The position numbers were made by a program, and so were the translations under genes. A stretch of DNA of 64,000 nt from RUG14871 sp045539425 (GTDB lineage Bacteria; Bacillota_I; Bacilli_A; Erysipelotrichales; Erysipelotrichaceae), in the NCBI GenBank assembly GCA_045539425.1, contig JAZQFH010000031.1:171066-235065 (forward strand), written 5' to 3'. The notes beneath the pieces were generated by a model. It made no database searches. It was not told where the DNA came from and was given only the letters and a program-made list of their open reading frames with translations. This document shows positions 8,913 through 16,676 of the stretch, one piece after another (positions within the stretch are counted from its first letter, which is position 1; each line of letters begins with the position of its first letter).

Positions 8913-9995
8913 ATGAAACATTACCGTATTTTTGTTATCAACCCGGGCTCAACGTCCACCAAATTATCCTATCACGACAATGAAACCTGTATCTTCTCGC
9001 TGGATGTGTTCCACGATTCCAGTGAATTAAAGAAGTTTCCCACCATCAATGACCAGCTCGACTACCGCATGGAAGTCGTCCAGTCTTTTCTGAAGGAGCA
9101 TCAGATTGATCTTTCCAAAGCCGATCTCATCGTCGGCAGAGGCGGCGGGTGCTACCCGATCGAAGGCGGAATCTACCGCATTTCCGAAAAGCTGATCCGT
9201 GATACCAGAGAAGCCAAAGGAGGCTTATATCACTCCTCCATGCTGGGCGTACAGATGGCAGATCTTTTGGCGAAGAAGTATCACAAAGATGCCATCATGA
9301 TGGATCCGCCGGTCGTGGATGAGCTGCAGGAAGTCGCCACGCTCAGCGGCGTGAAGGGGATCCGGCGCAGAGCCATCAGCCATGCGCTGAATCTGAAGGC
9401 GGTTGCGCGGACACATGCCGAAAAGATGGGCAAGAAATATGAAGAAAGCCGCCTGATCGTTTCCCATATTGACGGAGGTATTTCCGTGACGGCGCATCTG
9501 AATGGCAGAATGATCGACGGAAATGATGCAGGAGGCGGTGAAGGTCCGTTTACCCCGACCCGTATGGGCGGCATGGCCGTGACGGATGTCAATCAGCTGC
9601 TGCGCACAAAAAGCTTTGAGGAAGTGCGTTCCCTCTGCTCGCAGACCGGAGGGCTGTCTTCCTATTTCGGTACTTCCAACTCCGACATCGTCCACAACAT
9701 GGTGGAAGAGGGGAACAAGGAAGCGAAACTGGTATGGGATGCGATGATCTATCAGGTCGCAAAATATATTGGCAGCATGGCGGTGGTTCTAGAGGGGAAT
9801 GTGGATGCAATCGTACTGACCGGGGGACTCTGCCGCTTCATGGATGTGGTGGAAGGAATCCGCAGACAGTGCGGATGGATTGCACCGATCGCCGTGTATC
9901 CGGGCGAGATGGAACATGAAGCCATGGCCAAAGGAGCCCTCAGAATTCTCAGAGGGGAAGAGGAATTAAAGGAATATCAGGGTGCGGAAGAGTGA
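8913..9995 (+). CDS. buk: Butyrate kinase
   Basis: 360-residue ASKHA-fold kinase interconverting butyryl phosphate + ADP and butyrate + ATP. The N-terminal FVINPGSTSTKLS is the phosphate-binding motif of acetate/butyrate kinases. VGRGGGCYPIEGG, SHIDGGISVTAH, GGGEGPFTPTRMGG and VLTGG are characteristic of butyrate kinase rather than acetate kinase. Start ATG 8913 aligns with the family N-terminus; an upstream GTG would add four residues. No phosphotransbutyrylase gene is adjacent, so it may act on other branched or short acyl phosphates or its partner lies elsewhere. The stop codon is inside the terminator stem. Confidence 0.92.
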   Translation: MKHYRIFVINPGSTSTKLSYHDNETCIFSLDVFHDSSELKKFPTINDQLDYRMEVVQSFLKEHQIDLSKADLIVGRGGGCYPIEGGIYRISEKLIRDTREAKGGLYHSSMLGVQMADLLAKKYHKDAIMMDPPVVDELQEVATLSGVKGIRRRAISHALNLKAVARTHAEKMGKKYEESRLIVSHIDGGISVTAHLNGRMIDGNDAGGGEGPFTPTRMGGMAVTDVNQLLRTKSFEEVRSLCSQTGGLSSYFGTSNSDIVHNMVEEGNKEAKLVWDAMIYQVAKYIGSMAVVLEGNVDAIVLTGGLCRFMDVVEGIRRQCGWIAPIAVYPGEMEHEAMAKGALRILRGEEELKEYQGAEE

Positions 9996-10010
9996 TCTTC
10001 CGCCTTTTTT
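9984..10010 (+). terminator. Terminator overlapping the buk stop codon
   Basis: Stem GCGGAAGA/TCTTCCGC with loop GTGA and a T6 run. The left arm and loop contain the last codons and the TGA stop of buk. Confidence 0.9.
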
Positions 10011-10013
10011 CTT

Positions 10014-10046
10014 TGAAAAAAAGGAAACGGTTATTCTTCCGTTTCC
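10014..10046 (-). terminator. Terminator overlapping the stop codon of the convergent gene
   Basis: Read on the minus strand: stem GGAAACGG/CCGTTTCC, 8-base loop containing the TAA stop, then a T-run. It lies 4 bases from the buk terminator. Confidence 0.85.
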
Positions 10047-10573
10047 TCCCAGTATTGAATGATGACTCTGTGAAATACTTTCCCGTCGATTTTGATGTGA
10101 TCGCGGTCATAGTAGTTGTTGAAGGTGGTCACCACCTCCGTGCCGTTAATATCGAGCAGTCTTGCCTTGTGAACGAAATCCGTCCATTTCGCAAAGCCGA
10201 ACTTTTCGTCTTTGAAACATCTCAGATCAAAGGCGTTGATGCCGTACACCGTTTTCCCGTCATACATCTTCAAAGCCCAGTCGCATTTGTCCACGCCGTT
10301 GCCCCAGTGATTGCTGCCGCGGATCACACCGTCTTTGGTGTACCAGTAGCGGCTGCCGCTCAGAGATGTATAATCGGCCTCTCCGTCCGGTTTATCGCAT
10401 TGCTGATAGATCACAAGCGTATAGTCATAGTAATTGGTTTCATCCGCGATACCGTCCTGCAACGGAAGATAGTGCTTTACAGCGGATTTAAAATAACGGC
10501 TTGCGGAAGCGTAGGTGATGTCTTCTTTGTTTTCCGTTTCTTTATATTTCAGTTTCAGTTCTTCCTGTGTCAT
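10031..10573 (-). CDS. Hypothetical protein, aromatic-rich, unknown family
   Basis: 180-residue protein that I do not recognise. ATG 10573 is preferred because GAGGG lies 8 bases upstream; an ATG 15 bases earlier lacks a site. It is rich in Tyr, Trp and Asp (SRYWYTKDGVIRGSNHWGNG, CDWALKMYDGK, RVIIQYWEE), predicted soluble and mainly beta, with no signal peptide. It converges on buk with back-to-back terminators and is divergent from the patatin gene. Although a long frame also exists on the opposite strand, the coherent protein-like composition and ribosome binding site support the minus strand. Confidence 0.65.
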   Translation of the reverse strand: MTQEELKLKYKETENKEDITYASASRYFKSAVKHYLPLQDGIADETNYYDYTLVIYQQCDKPDGEADYTSLSGSRYWYTKDGVIRGSNHWGNGVDKCDWALKMYDGKTVYGINAFDLRCFKDEKFGFAKWTDFVHKARLLDINGTEVVTTFNNYYDRDHIKIDGKVFHRVIIQYWEETEE

Positions 10574-10708
10574 AAGGATATCCCTCATTTCTTAAATTAT
10601 CATCTTAAACCCATCATTTTTATGCGTCAAGAATCAATTCGTGTCATTGTTTCCGGAAAGAATCCGCTATAATAAAAGTGTTGAACATCTATTTAGGAGT
10701 TTTTGTTT

Positions 10709-11611
10709 ATGCCAACAACTGTTTATCCGTATCTTGACAGAATCCCGCAGGGCGATGCCTCCGAAGTGGTCACACCGGGTTGCCTGGTGCTGGAAGGGGG
10801 AGCGTTCCGCGGTCTTTATACCCAGGGCGTCCTGGACGCCTTCATGCAGAATGATCTGAATTTCGAGTGCACAATCGGTACATCCGCCGGAGCACTGGCG
10901 GGAATGAATTATGTGTCCGGACAGATCGGAAGAAGCGCAAGGGCAAATCTTTCCAGCCGGCACAATTCCGACTTTATCGGAATGAAATCCATCCGGAAAG
11001 CGCACAGCGTCATCCGTCTGGATTACCTTCTGAAGGATTACAATCAGACTGAACTCTTCCATATCCGCCGTTTCTTTAATGAAAAGAGGCGCTTTGTGGC
11101 GGTCGCGACCAACTGTAATACCGGAAAAGCAGAATACTTTGACCGTGATTACTGCGGCAATATTTTCGATGCCATCAAGGCGAGTGCCTCCATGCCGTTT
11201 GTCACACCGATGGTCAATGTGGACGGCATTCCGTGTCTGGACGGCGGCAGTGCCTGCAAGATCCCGTATCAGTGGGCCATCGATCAGAATTACGAGAAGA
11301 TCGTGGTCATTAAAACAAGAGAAGTTGGCTATCGCAAAGCCGTTTCCAATCTGACGCCCGCGCAGCGTATCTATCGGAATCATCCGGAATTTGCCCAGGT
11401 GCAGGATCACAGTTCGGAAGCCTACAACGCGCAGTGTGATGAGATCGATGAGCTTTCCAAAAGCGGCAGAATCTTTGTGATTGCACCGAGTGAACCGGTG
11501 ACGGTGACGCGAGTGGAAGGCGACATGGAAAAGCTGGGACATCTTTACTGGCTGGGATACCGCGATGCTCTCTCACAGCTGGATGCCTTAAAAGAATATC
11601 TGAACAAATAG
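10709..11611 (+). CDS. Patatin-like phospholipase
   Basis: 300-residue patatin-fold acyl hydrolase. The start ATG 10709 follows TTTAGGAG. The oxyanion loop GGAFRG (30-35), the nucleophile elbow GTSAG (Ser59) and the catalytic DGG (Asp178) are all present, making the Ser-Asp dyad complete. The C-terminal third resembles the DUF6363 extension of YjjU-type bacterial patatins. There is no signal peptide, so it probably acts at the cytoplasmic side of the membrane on phospholipid acyl chains. The physiological substrate is unknown. It is followed by a modest terminator and a HAD phosphatase gene. Confidence 0.88.
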   Translation: MPTTVYPYLDRIPQGDASEVVTPGCLVLEGGAFRGLYTQGVLDAFMQNDLNFECTIGTSAGALAGMNYVSGQIGRSARANLSSRHNSDFIGMKSIRKAHSVIRLDYLLKDYNQTELFHIRRFFNEKRRFVAVATNCNTGKAEYFDRDYCGNIFDAIKASASMPFVTPMVNVDGIPCLDGGSACKIPYQWAIDQNYEKIVVIKTREVGYRKAVSNLTPAQRIYRNHPEFAQVQDHSSEAYNAQCDEIDELSKSGRIFVIAPSEPVTVTRVEGDMEKLGHLYWLGYRDALSQLDALKEYLNK

Positions 11612-11617
11612 AATAAG

Positions 11618-11639
11618 ACAGCCCGCAAGAGCTGTTTTT
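11618..11639 (+). terminator. Weak rho-independent terminator
   Basis: Short stem ACAGC/GCTGT with an 8-base loop followed by T5, just after the patatin gene. Confidence 0.6.
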
Positions 11640-11695
11640 CATTGGCGTTACCTCATATTTGTTTTAGAATAGGGGTAGAAGTATTGGAGAATCAT

Positions 11696-12304
11696 ATGAT
11701 TAAAAACATCATTTTTGACATGGGCAGGGTGCTGATCGAATTCGACCCGGACGAGTTTATCCGGCGGGAAGGAATTAAAGACAGCGGAGAGGCTGCTCTA
11801 TTAAAAGAGAGAATCTTTCATTCTCCGCTCTGGCGCGATATGGACCGCGGATTACTGGATGAGGATGAGATGTATGAAGAGATCAAAGAAGATCTACCGC
11901 TTTCGCTGCAGGCAACAGGAGAGAGGCTGATCAAGAAATGGCATGAGCCGATCATCCCCGTAAAAGGCATGGCGGAATTTGTTAAGGAATGCAGGGAGAA
12001 GGGATACGGGATTTATCTGCTGAGCAATGCGTCCGTAATGCAGAAGACATACTGGCCGCGCATTCCGGGAAGCGAATACTTTAACGGAGGCGTGGTTTCG
12101 GCGTATGAAAAAGTCATCAAGCCGGATTTTCGCATCTATCAAATACTGCTCAACCGCTATCACCTGAAAGCGGAGGAGTGCCTGTTTATTGATGATGTTG
12201 AAGAGAATGTTGCGGCGGCGGAGGAGATCGGAATTCACGGATATGTCTTCCGCAATGATCTGCCGGAGTTAAAAGAGTATATAAGACATCTAAAGGAGAG
12301 ATAA
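11696..12304 (+). CDS. HAD-IA family phosphatase, YihX-like
   Basis: 202-residue haloacid dehalogenase-type hydrolase. ATG 11696 is chosen because motif I (IIFDMGRVLIEF) then begins within ten residues; TTGGAGA upstream serves as the ribosome binding site. Further motifs are LLSNAS (motif II), KVIKPD (motif III Lys) and FIDDVEENV (motif IV). The DxG form of motif I is the one seen in YihX-type sugar phosphatases, which remove phosphate from alpha-glucose 1-phosphate. The two-base gap to the downstream GH13 gene indicates an operon, which fits a role in glucan or sugar phosphate handling. Confidence 0.85.
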   Translation: MIKNIIFDMGRVLIEFDPDEFIRREGIKDSGEAALLKERIFHSPLWRDMDRGLLDEDEMYEEIKEDLPLSLQATGERLIKKWHEPIIPVKGMAEFVKECREKGYGIYLLSNASVMQKTYWPRIPGSEYFNGGVVSAYEKVIKPDFRIYQILLNRYHLKAEECLFIDDVEENVAAAEEIGIHGYVFRNDLPELKEYIRHLKER

Positions 12305-12306
12305 CC

Positions 12307-13806
12307 ATGCAGGAGAAACGATTCAAAGATCTGATCTTCTATGAGATCTATCCGACTTCCTTTCAGGATTCGAATCACGACGGGATCGGGGATCTGAACG
12401 GAATTACGGAGCGTCTGGAGGAAATCGCCGAAATGGGATTTAATGCCATCTGGCTGAATCCGTTTTATGCCTCTCCGTTCCGTGACGGAGGCTATGATGT
12501 GTCCGATTTCTTCCACGTGGATGAAAAATTCGGTAACAACGACGATTTTGTACACCTGTGCAAAAAAGCGCATGGGCTTGATATCCGGATCATCGTGGAT
12601 CTGGTTGCCGGACATGCCTCAATTGATAACCCGGACTTTCTCAAAAGCGCTTCTGCAGAGCGGAATGAGAACAGTGACCTCTTTATCTGGAACTCATCGG
12701 TATGGGATCAGGAGCCGCACTACCGGTTGATTGGAGGCTGCTTTGAGCGAAATGCCTGCTATCTGGTGAACTTCTTTGCCCATCAGCCGGCTTTCAACTA
12801 CGGTTTCCATAAAATCGAGTATCCTTCCTGGCAGCTTTCCTATAAAGATGAAAGAACGTTTTTGGCCAGAGAGTACATGTACCGCGTGATGGATCACTGG
12901 CTCACGCTTGGCGCGGACGGGTTCCGTGTGGACATGGCGGATTCGCTTGTCAAAAACGATGAAGATAAAACGGCGACGATCGAAGTATGGAAGGACATGT
13001 TCGCCAGAATCCGCAAACAATATCCGTCTGTCTTCTTTGTCTCGGAATGGTCGAATCCGCACCGTGCATTCGAGGCGGGATTTGATGCCGATTTTGTTCT
13101 GGACCATTGGGATAATTTCTATCACCGCATGGTCCGCTCGAACGGTAACACCCGCGGAAAATCGCTCTTTTACGGAGGCGAGCAGAGTGAATTTGTCCTT
13201 TGCGATATGAAGGAGCGCTTTGAGACGGCAGAGAAATATCATAAGTCTCTGGCACTGATCAGCGGAAACCATGATACACCGCGGATTGCCAACGATCTGG
13301 ATCATGACAGGCTGAAGCTGTTCTATCTGATGCTTTTCACGCTTCCCGGTATTCCGTTTGTCCTCTATGGCGATGAGCTGGAGATGAAGAACAGTAATCT
13401 TACCAGTAAAGACGGAGGCTATCAGAGAACCGGGACGAGAATCCCGATGATCTGGAATAATGAGGAAATAAATCACGGCTTTACGGATTCGGACGCAGTG
13501 CCGTATCTGCCGTTTGATAAGGAAAACACGATTTCCCTGGAAGATGCGAAAAAGGATCCTTCCTCTCTCTATCACTTCATACGTAAGCTGATTCAATTGC
13601 GCAAAGAGAATGATGACTTAAAGGAAGAGTCCGTCAGAATCACGGAAGAAGAGGGTGTCTGGAGGTTTGAGCGGGGAGAGCTGGAACTGATCGTCAACCT
13701 GTCTGAAAAAGTAATACCGCTGGATGATAGCGTACTGATTTCCTCGAAGGAAAGAGACGATGTTTTAGAGCCTTACAGCGGAGCCTTAATACAAAAACGA
13801 TCCTGA
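12307..13806 (+). CDS. GH13 alpha-amylase family glycoside hydrolase
   Basis: 499-residue (beta/alpha)8 enzyme. Visible GH13 motifs are the N-terminal YEIYPTSFQDSNHDGIGD, region I (DLVAGHAS, where the usual Asn-His is Ala-Gly-His), region II GFRVDMADS (nucleophile Asp), region III FFVSEW (acid/base Glu) and region IV SGNHDTPR (Asp). The opening resembles oligo-1,6-glucosidase/alpha-glucosidase relatives. There is no signal peptide, so it acts on imported or storage alpha-glucans. The short C-terminal domain is compatible with the subfamily. It is co-transcribed with the HAD phosphatase. The exact bond specificity cannot be read. Confidence 0.88.
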   Translation: MQEKRFKDLIFYEIYPTSFQDSNHDGIGDLNGITERLEEIAEMGFNAIWLNPFYASPFRDGGYDVSDFFHVDEKFGNNDDFVHLCKKAHGLDIRIIVDLVAGHASIDNPDFLKSASAERNENSDLFIWNSSVWDQEPHYRLIGGCFERNACYLVNFFAHQPAFNYGFHKIEYPSWQLSYKDERTFLAREYMYRVMDHWLTLGADGFRVDMADSLVKNDEDKTATIEVWKDMFARIRKQYPSVFFVSEWSNPHRAFEAGFDADFVLDHWDNFYHRMVRSNGNTRGKSLFYGGEQSEFVLCDMKERFETAEKYHKSLALISGNHDTPRIANDLDHDRLKLFYLMLFTLPGIPFVLYGDELEMKNSNLTSKDGGYQRTGTRIPMIWNNEEINHGFTDSDAVPYLPFDKENTISLEDAKKDPSSLYHFIRKLIQLRKENDDLKEESVRITEEEGVWRFERGELELIVNLSEKVIPLDDSVLISSKERDDVLEPYSGALIQKRS

Positions 13807-13823
13807 ACATATTCATTGATTAT

Positions 13824-13851
13824 AACAGCCGTTCAATTACGGCTGTTTTTT
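13824..13851 (+). terminator. Rho-independent terminator after GH13 gene
   Basis: Stem AACAGCCGT/ACGGCTGTT, 6-base loop, followed by T-rich sequence. Confidence 0.9.
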
Positions 13852-13953
13852 CAGATTCTCTTTCTGTTTCACTGAAAAATAAGGTACAATAAATGTAGAG
13901 AACGAAATCATTATCATTTCATTCATAACGGGTAACACATAGAGGGGAGTTTC

Positions 13954-15336
13954 ATGGTTCAGTTTACGGAAACCTCGGTGCGGGACGGACATCAGTCATT
14001 GTTCGCCACCAGAATGACGACACAGGAAGTTGTGGATCTTTGCCGTTGTTTTGACCGTGCCAATTATCATGCCATAGAAGTCTGGGGCGGAGCCACGTTC
14101 GATGCGTGTCTGCGCTTTTTAAAGGAGGATCCGTGGGAACGTCTGCGCTTAGTGAGAAGCGTATGCAAGAACACCAAACTGCAGATGCTGTTCCGCGGTC
14201 AGAACATTCTCGGCTACCGTCACTATTCGGATGATGTGGTCGACATGTTCTGCAAAAAATCCATTGAAAACGGAATTGATATCATCCGTGTGTTTGATGC
14301 GCTGAATGATATCCGCAATCTGAAGCAGGCCGTCATTTCCACCAACAAATACGGAGGGGAATGCCAGATTGCCTTGTCCTATACCACATCACCTGTTCAT
14401 ACGATTGAGTATTATGTCTCGCTGGCAAAGGAAGTGGTTGCCTTAGGCGCTTCTTCACTCTGCATCAAGGACATGGCAGGTGTCATGACGCCGCAGGATG
14501 CCAGAGCACTCTTTACGGCATTAAAGAAAGAAATCGATATTCCGCTGGAGCTGCATTCCCACTGCACTGCGGGATTATGCGAGATGACTTACATGGCTGC
14601 CATTGAAGCCGGATGCGATATCGTGGATACTTCGCTCTCTCCGCTCTCCAACGGCACTGCCCAGCCATCCACACAGGCGCTAGCCACCGCTTTAAAAGGG
14701 ACATCGTACGATCCGAAGCTGAATCTGGAGCCGTTACATGAAGCGGAAGATATCATGAGCGGGATCGTGGCGAAATATCTGAAGAACGGTCTATTAAATC
14801 CGAAGTCCTTCGAAGTGAATCCGAACATCCTCACTTACCAGGTACCTGGCGGCATGCTTTCCAATCTGATCAAACAGCTGACGGAACAGAATGCCATGGA
14901 CCGCTATGAAGAAGTCCTAAAGGAAATTCCGAAGGTAAGAAAAGACATGGGCTATCCGCCGCTGGTGACACCCATGTCACAGATGGTGGGAACCCAGGCA
15001 CTTCTGAATGTCCTAAAAGGGGAGCGCTATGTCATGTGTGCCAAGGAGATCAAGGATTATCTCCACGGGAAATACGGCAAAACACCGGCTCCCGTAAACG
15101 AAGAGATCAAGCGCAAAATCATCGGGGACGATGAAGTGATTACCTGCCGTCCGGCCGATCTTTTGGCGCCGGAATTTGAAGAACTGAAGAAAAAATACAG
15201 TGACATCGCAAAATGCGATGAGGACGTGCTTTCTCTGGCATTATTTGAAAATGTCGCAAAAGACTTCCTGATGCAGAAGTATCACAAACAGGAAGAAGAA
15301 AAAGATGAGATCGTGGAATTTGAGATGCTGATCTAG
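13954..15336 (+). CDS. oadA: Oxaloacetate decarboxylase alpha subunit (carboxyltransferase)
   Basis: 460-residue carboxyltransferase subunit of a biotin-dependent decarboxylase. It carries the pyruvate carboxylase/oxaloacetate decarboxylase signature TSVRDGHQSL near the N-terminus, the EVWGGATFD segment, the lysine motif CIKDMAG and the metal-binding LHSHCTAG. It moves the carboxyl group of oxaloacetate to biotin. The biotinyl domain that often ends this protein is missing here and is supplied by the separate gene at 15621. It is the first gene of a six-gene operon (13954-17939). The alternative of a methylmalonyl-CoA decarboxylase alpha is unlikely, as that subunit has a different fold. Confidence 0.92.
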   Translation: MVQFTETSVRDGHQSLFATRMTTQEVVDLCRCFDRANYHAIEVWGGATFDACLRFLKEDPWERLRLVRSVCKNTKLQMLFRGQNILGYRHYSDDVVDMFCKKSIENGIDIIRVFDALNDIRNLKQAVISTNKYGGECQIALSYTTSPVHTIEYYVSLAKEVVALGASSLCIKDMAGVMTPQDARALFTALKKEIDIPLELHSHCTAGLCEMTYMAAIEAGCDIVDTSLSPLSNGTAQPSTQALATALKGTSYDPKLNLEPLHEAEDIMSGIVAKYLKNGLLNPKSFEVNPNILTYQVPGGMLSNLIKQLTEQNAMDRYEEVLKEIPKVRKDMGYPPLVTPMSQMVGTQALLNVLKGERYVMCAKEIKDYLHGKYGKTPAPVNEEIKRKIIGDDEVITCRPADLLAPEFEELKKKYSDIAKCDEDVLSLALFENVAKDFLMQKYHKQEEEKDEIVEFEMLI

Positions 15337-15349
15337 GAGGAAAAGAGAT

Positions 15350-15619
15350 TTGAATATTCTGGAACTGATGCAAAAATATTCGGGAATCACGGCACTGTGC
15401 ATCTACATTCCGCTTTTGATCCTGATTCTCCATATCCGCCAGCTGGCCCGCTCGAAAAAAGAGATGGACCTGAAGCAGGAAAGTCTGGCGCAAAAGGAGA
15501 AGCACCCGCTGGATCCAAACGATGAAAATGCCCTTGTCGCTGCCTTAATGGCATCCATTGAATGTAATAAAGAATATCATACGGACGTCAGAGTCGTGTC
15601 CGTCAGAGAGGTGAAGTAA
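15350..15619 (+). CDS. OadG-like small membrane subunit
   Basis: 89-residue protein starting at TTG 15350 with a perfect AGGAGG ten bases upstream; no ATG fits. It has one N-terminal membrane helix (about residues 12-28) and a charged cytoplasmic tail, with a DENALVAALMAS segment that is typical of OadG/MmdD-type gamma/delta subunits. In sodium-pumping decarboxylases this subunit ties the carboxyltransferase to the membrane beta subunit. Position between oadA and the biotin carrier supports the role. Sequence similarity in such short subunits is low, so the call rests largely on layout and context. Confidence 0.75.
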   Translation: MNILELMQKYSGITALCIYIPLLILILHIRQLARSKKEMDLKQESLAQKEKHPLDPNDENALVAALMASIECNKEYHTDVRVVSVREVK

Positions 15620-15620
15620 T

Positions 15621-15944
15621 ATGAAAACCTACCGTGTGAAGGTGAATGGCAAAGTCTATGAAGTGGAAGTGGAAGAAGTAACGTCCGCTTCTGCACCGGA
15701 AAAGAAAGAAGAGAAAGAGGAAGTACATGCCTCCCGTACGATTATCGCACCGATCGGAGGAAAGGTGCTGGAAGTGCAGGTCAAGGAAGGACAGCGCGTC
15801 CGCAAGGGACAGACGGTCTGTATCATTGAGGCCATGAAACTGGAAAACGAGATCCAGTCCGCCTATGACGGGATCGTTTCCGAGATTCTGATTCAGGAAG
15901 GCAGCGAGGTGCAGAACAAGGACGTTCTGATCACGCTGAAATAG
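15621..15944 (+). CDS. Biotin carboxyl carrier protein of the decarboxylase
   Basis: 107-residue biotinyl carrier. A short N-terminal VKVNGKVYEVEVEEV motif typical of decarboxylase carriers is followed by an acidic linker of about 15 residues and a biotinyl domain with the site EAMKLEN (Lys73). Biotin on this lysine carries CO2 from the alpha subunit to the membrane beta subunit. It starts one base after the preceding gene's stop codon, which suggests translational coupling. Biotinylation is probably done by the ligase encoded next in the operon. Confidence 0.93.
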   Translation: MKTYRVKVNGKVYEVEVEEVTSASAPEKKEEKEEVHASRTIIAPIGGKVLEVQVKEGQRVRKGQTVCIIEAMKLENEIQSAYDGIVSEILIQEGSEVQNKDVLITLK

Positions 15945-15956
15945 GAAACGCATAAA

Positions 15957-16667
15957 ATGAAACTTCTCGAGTTTGATACATTAGGCTCAACGAATACCTA
16001 TCTGAAGGAACATTATGAAGAGCTGGATTCCCTGACCATGGTATCTGCCAAAACCCAACTAAAGGGACACGGCAGAAAGGAGCGTGTCTGGGAGAGTGAA
16101 AGAGGAAATCTGTACTGCTCGCTTCTTATAAAGGATGCATTCTTCTACACTCATTTTGAAGAGATTTCTGTTGTGAGTGCCTACACCGTTTTAAAGGTTT
16201 TAGAGAAGCACGGAATTAAGAATCTGTCCGTAAAATGGCCGAACGATGTCTATGTGGAAGACCGCAAGATCTGCGGAATCCTATTGGAGGGGGTCTATCA
16301 GGAACGCATGGAATGTCTGATCATCGGAATCGGAGTCAATCTGAACCAGCAGAGATTCCCGCGCTTCTTCCAGAACAAACCGACATCGTACTGTCTGGAG
16401 AAGGGGGAATTTACGGATGTCAATGAGTTCCGGGATGAACTCTATGAAGCGCTTTGTGCTCATCTTTCGGATATGAAGGAAGGGCACAGCTTCTATCATG
16501 ACATCCTGCCTTACGACTATCTTGCCGGGAAGGAAGTTAACGCAAACATCGAAAACCGGAAAGTTCTTGTGAAAGTTCACGGGATCCAGGAGAATTACAC
16601 CCTCAAAGCGGAATATAACGGAAGAGATTACTTCCTCCGCAGCGGGGAAATCAGTTTCCATCTATAG
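15957..16667 (+). CDS. birA: Biotin--[carboxyl carrier protein] ligase, catalytic type without HTH domain
   Basis: 236-residue class I biotin protein ligase. It begins directly with the catalytic domain (LEFDTLGSTNTYLKE), so the DNA-binding domain of bifunctional BirA is absent and it should not act as the biotin repressor. The adenylate-binding region GHGRKERVWES (the family's GRGRxGRxW in variant form), KWPNDVYV and GIGVNLN are visible. It joins biotin, through biotinyl-AMP, to the lysine of the carrier protein. Its place inside the decarboxylase operon, 12 bases after the carrier gene, suggests that it is dedicated to this complex. Confidence 0.9.
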   Translation: MKLLEFDTLGSTNTYLKEHYEELDSLTMVSAKTQLKGHGRKERVWESERGNLYCSLLIKDAFFYTHFEEISVVSAYTVLKVLEKHGIKNLSVKWPNDVYVEDRKICGILLEGVYQERMECLIIGIGVNLNQQRFPRFFQNKPTSYCLEKGEFTDVNEFRDELYEALCAHLSDMKEGHSFYHDILPYDYLAGKEVNANIENRKVLVKVHGIQENYTLKAEYNGRDYFLRSGEISFHL

Positions 16668-16676
16668 GGGGAGTTT

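Noticed and set aside
9992..10672. 226-codon plus-strand frame across 10.0-10.7 kb
   Set aside because: It begins inside the buk terminator and lacks a ribosome binding site; the minus-strand gene at 10031-10573 has a better start and its own terminator.
10667..11542. Long minus-strand open frame (291 codons) opposite the patatin gene
   Set aside because: The plus strand has complete patatin motifs and a ribosome binding site; the minus frame has no family features and is an antisense shadow.
12694..13596. 300-codon minus-strand frame opposite the GH13 gene
   Set aside because: The plus strand holds all GH13 catalytic regions; the antisense frame reflects GC-rich third positions.
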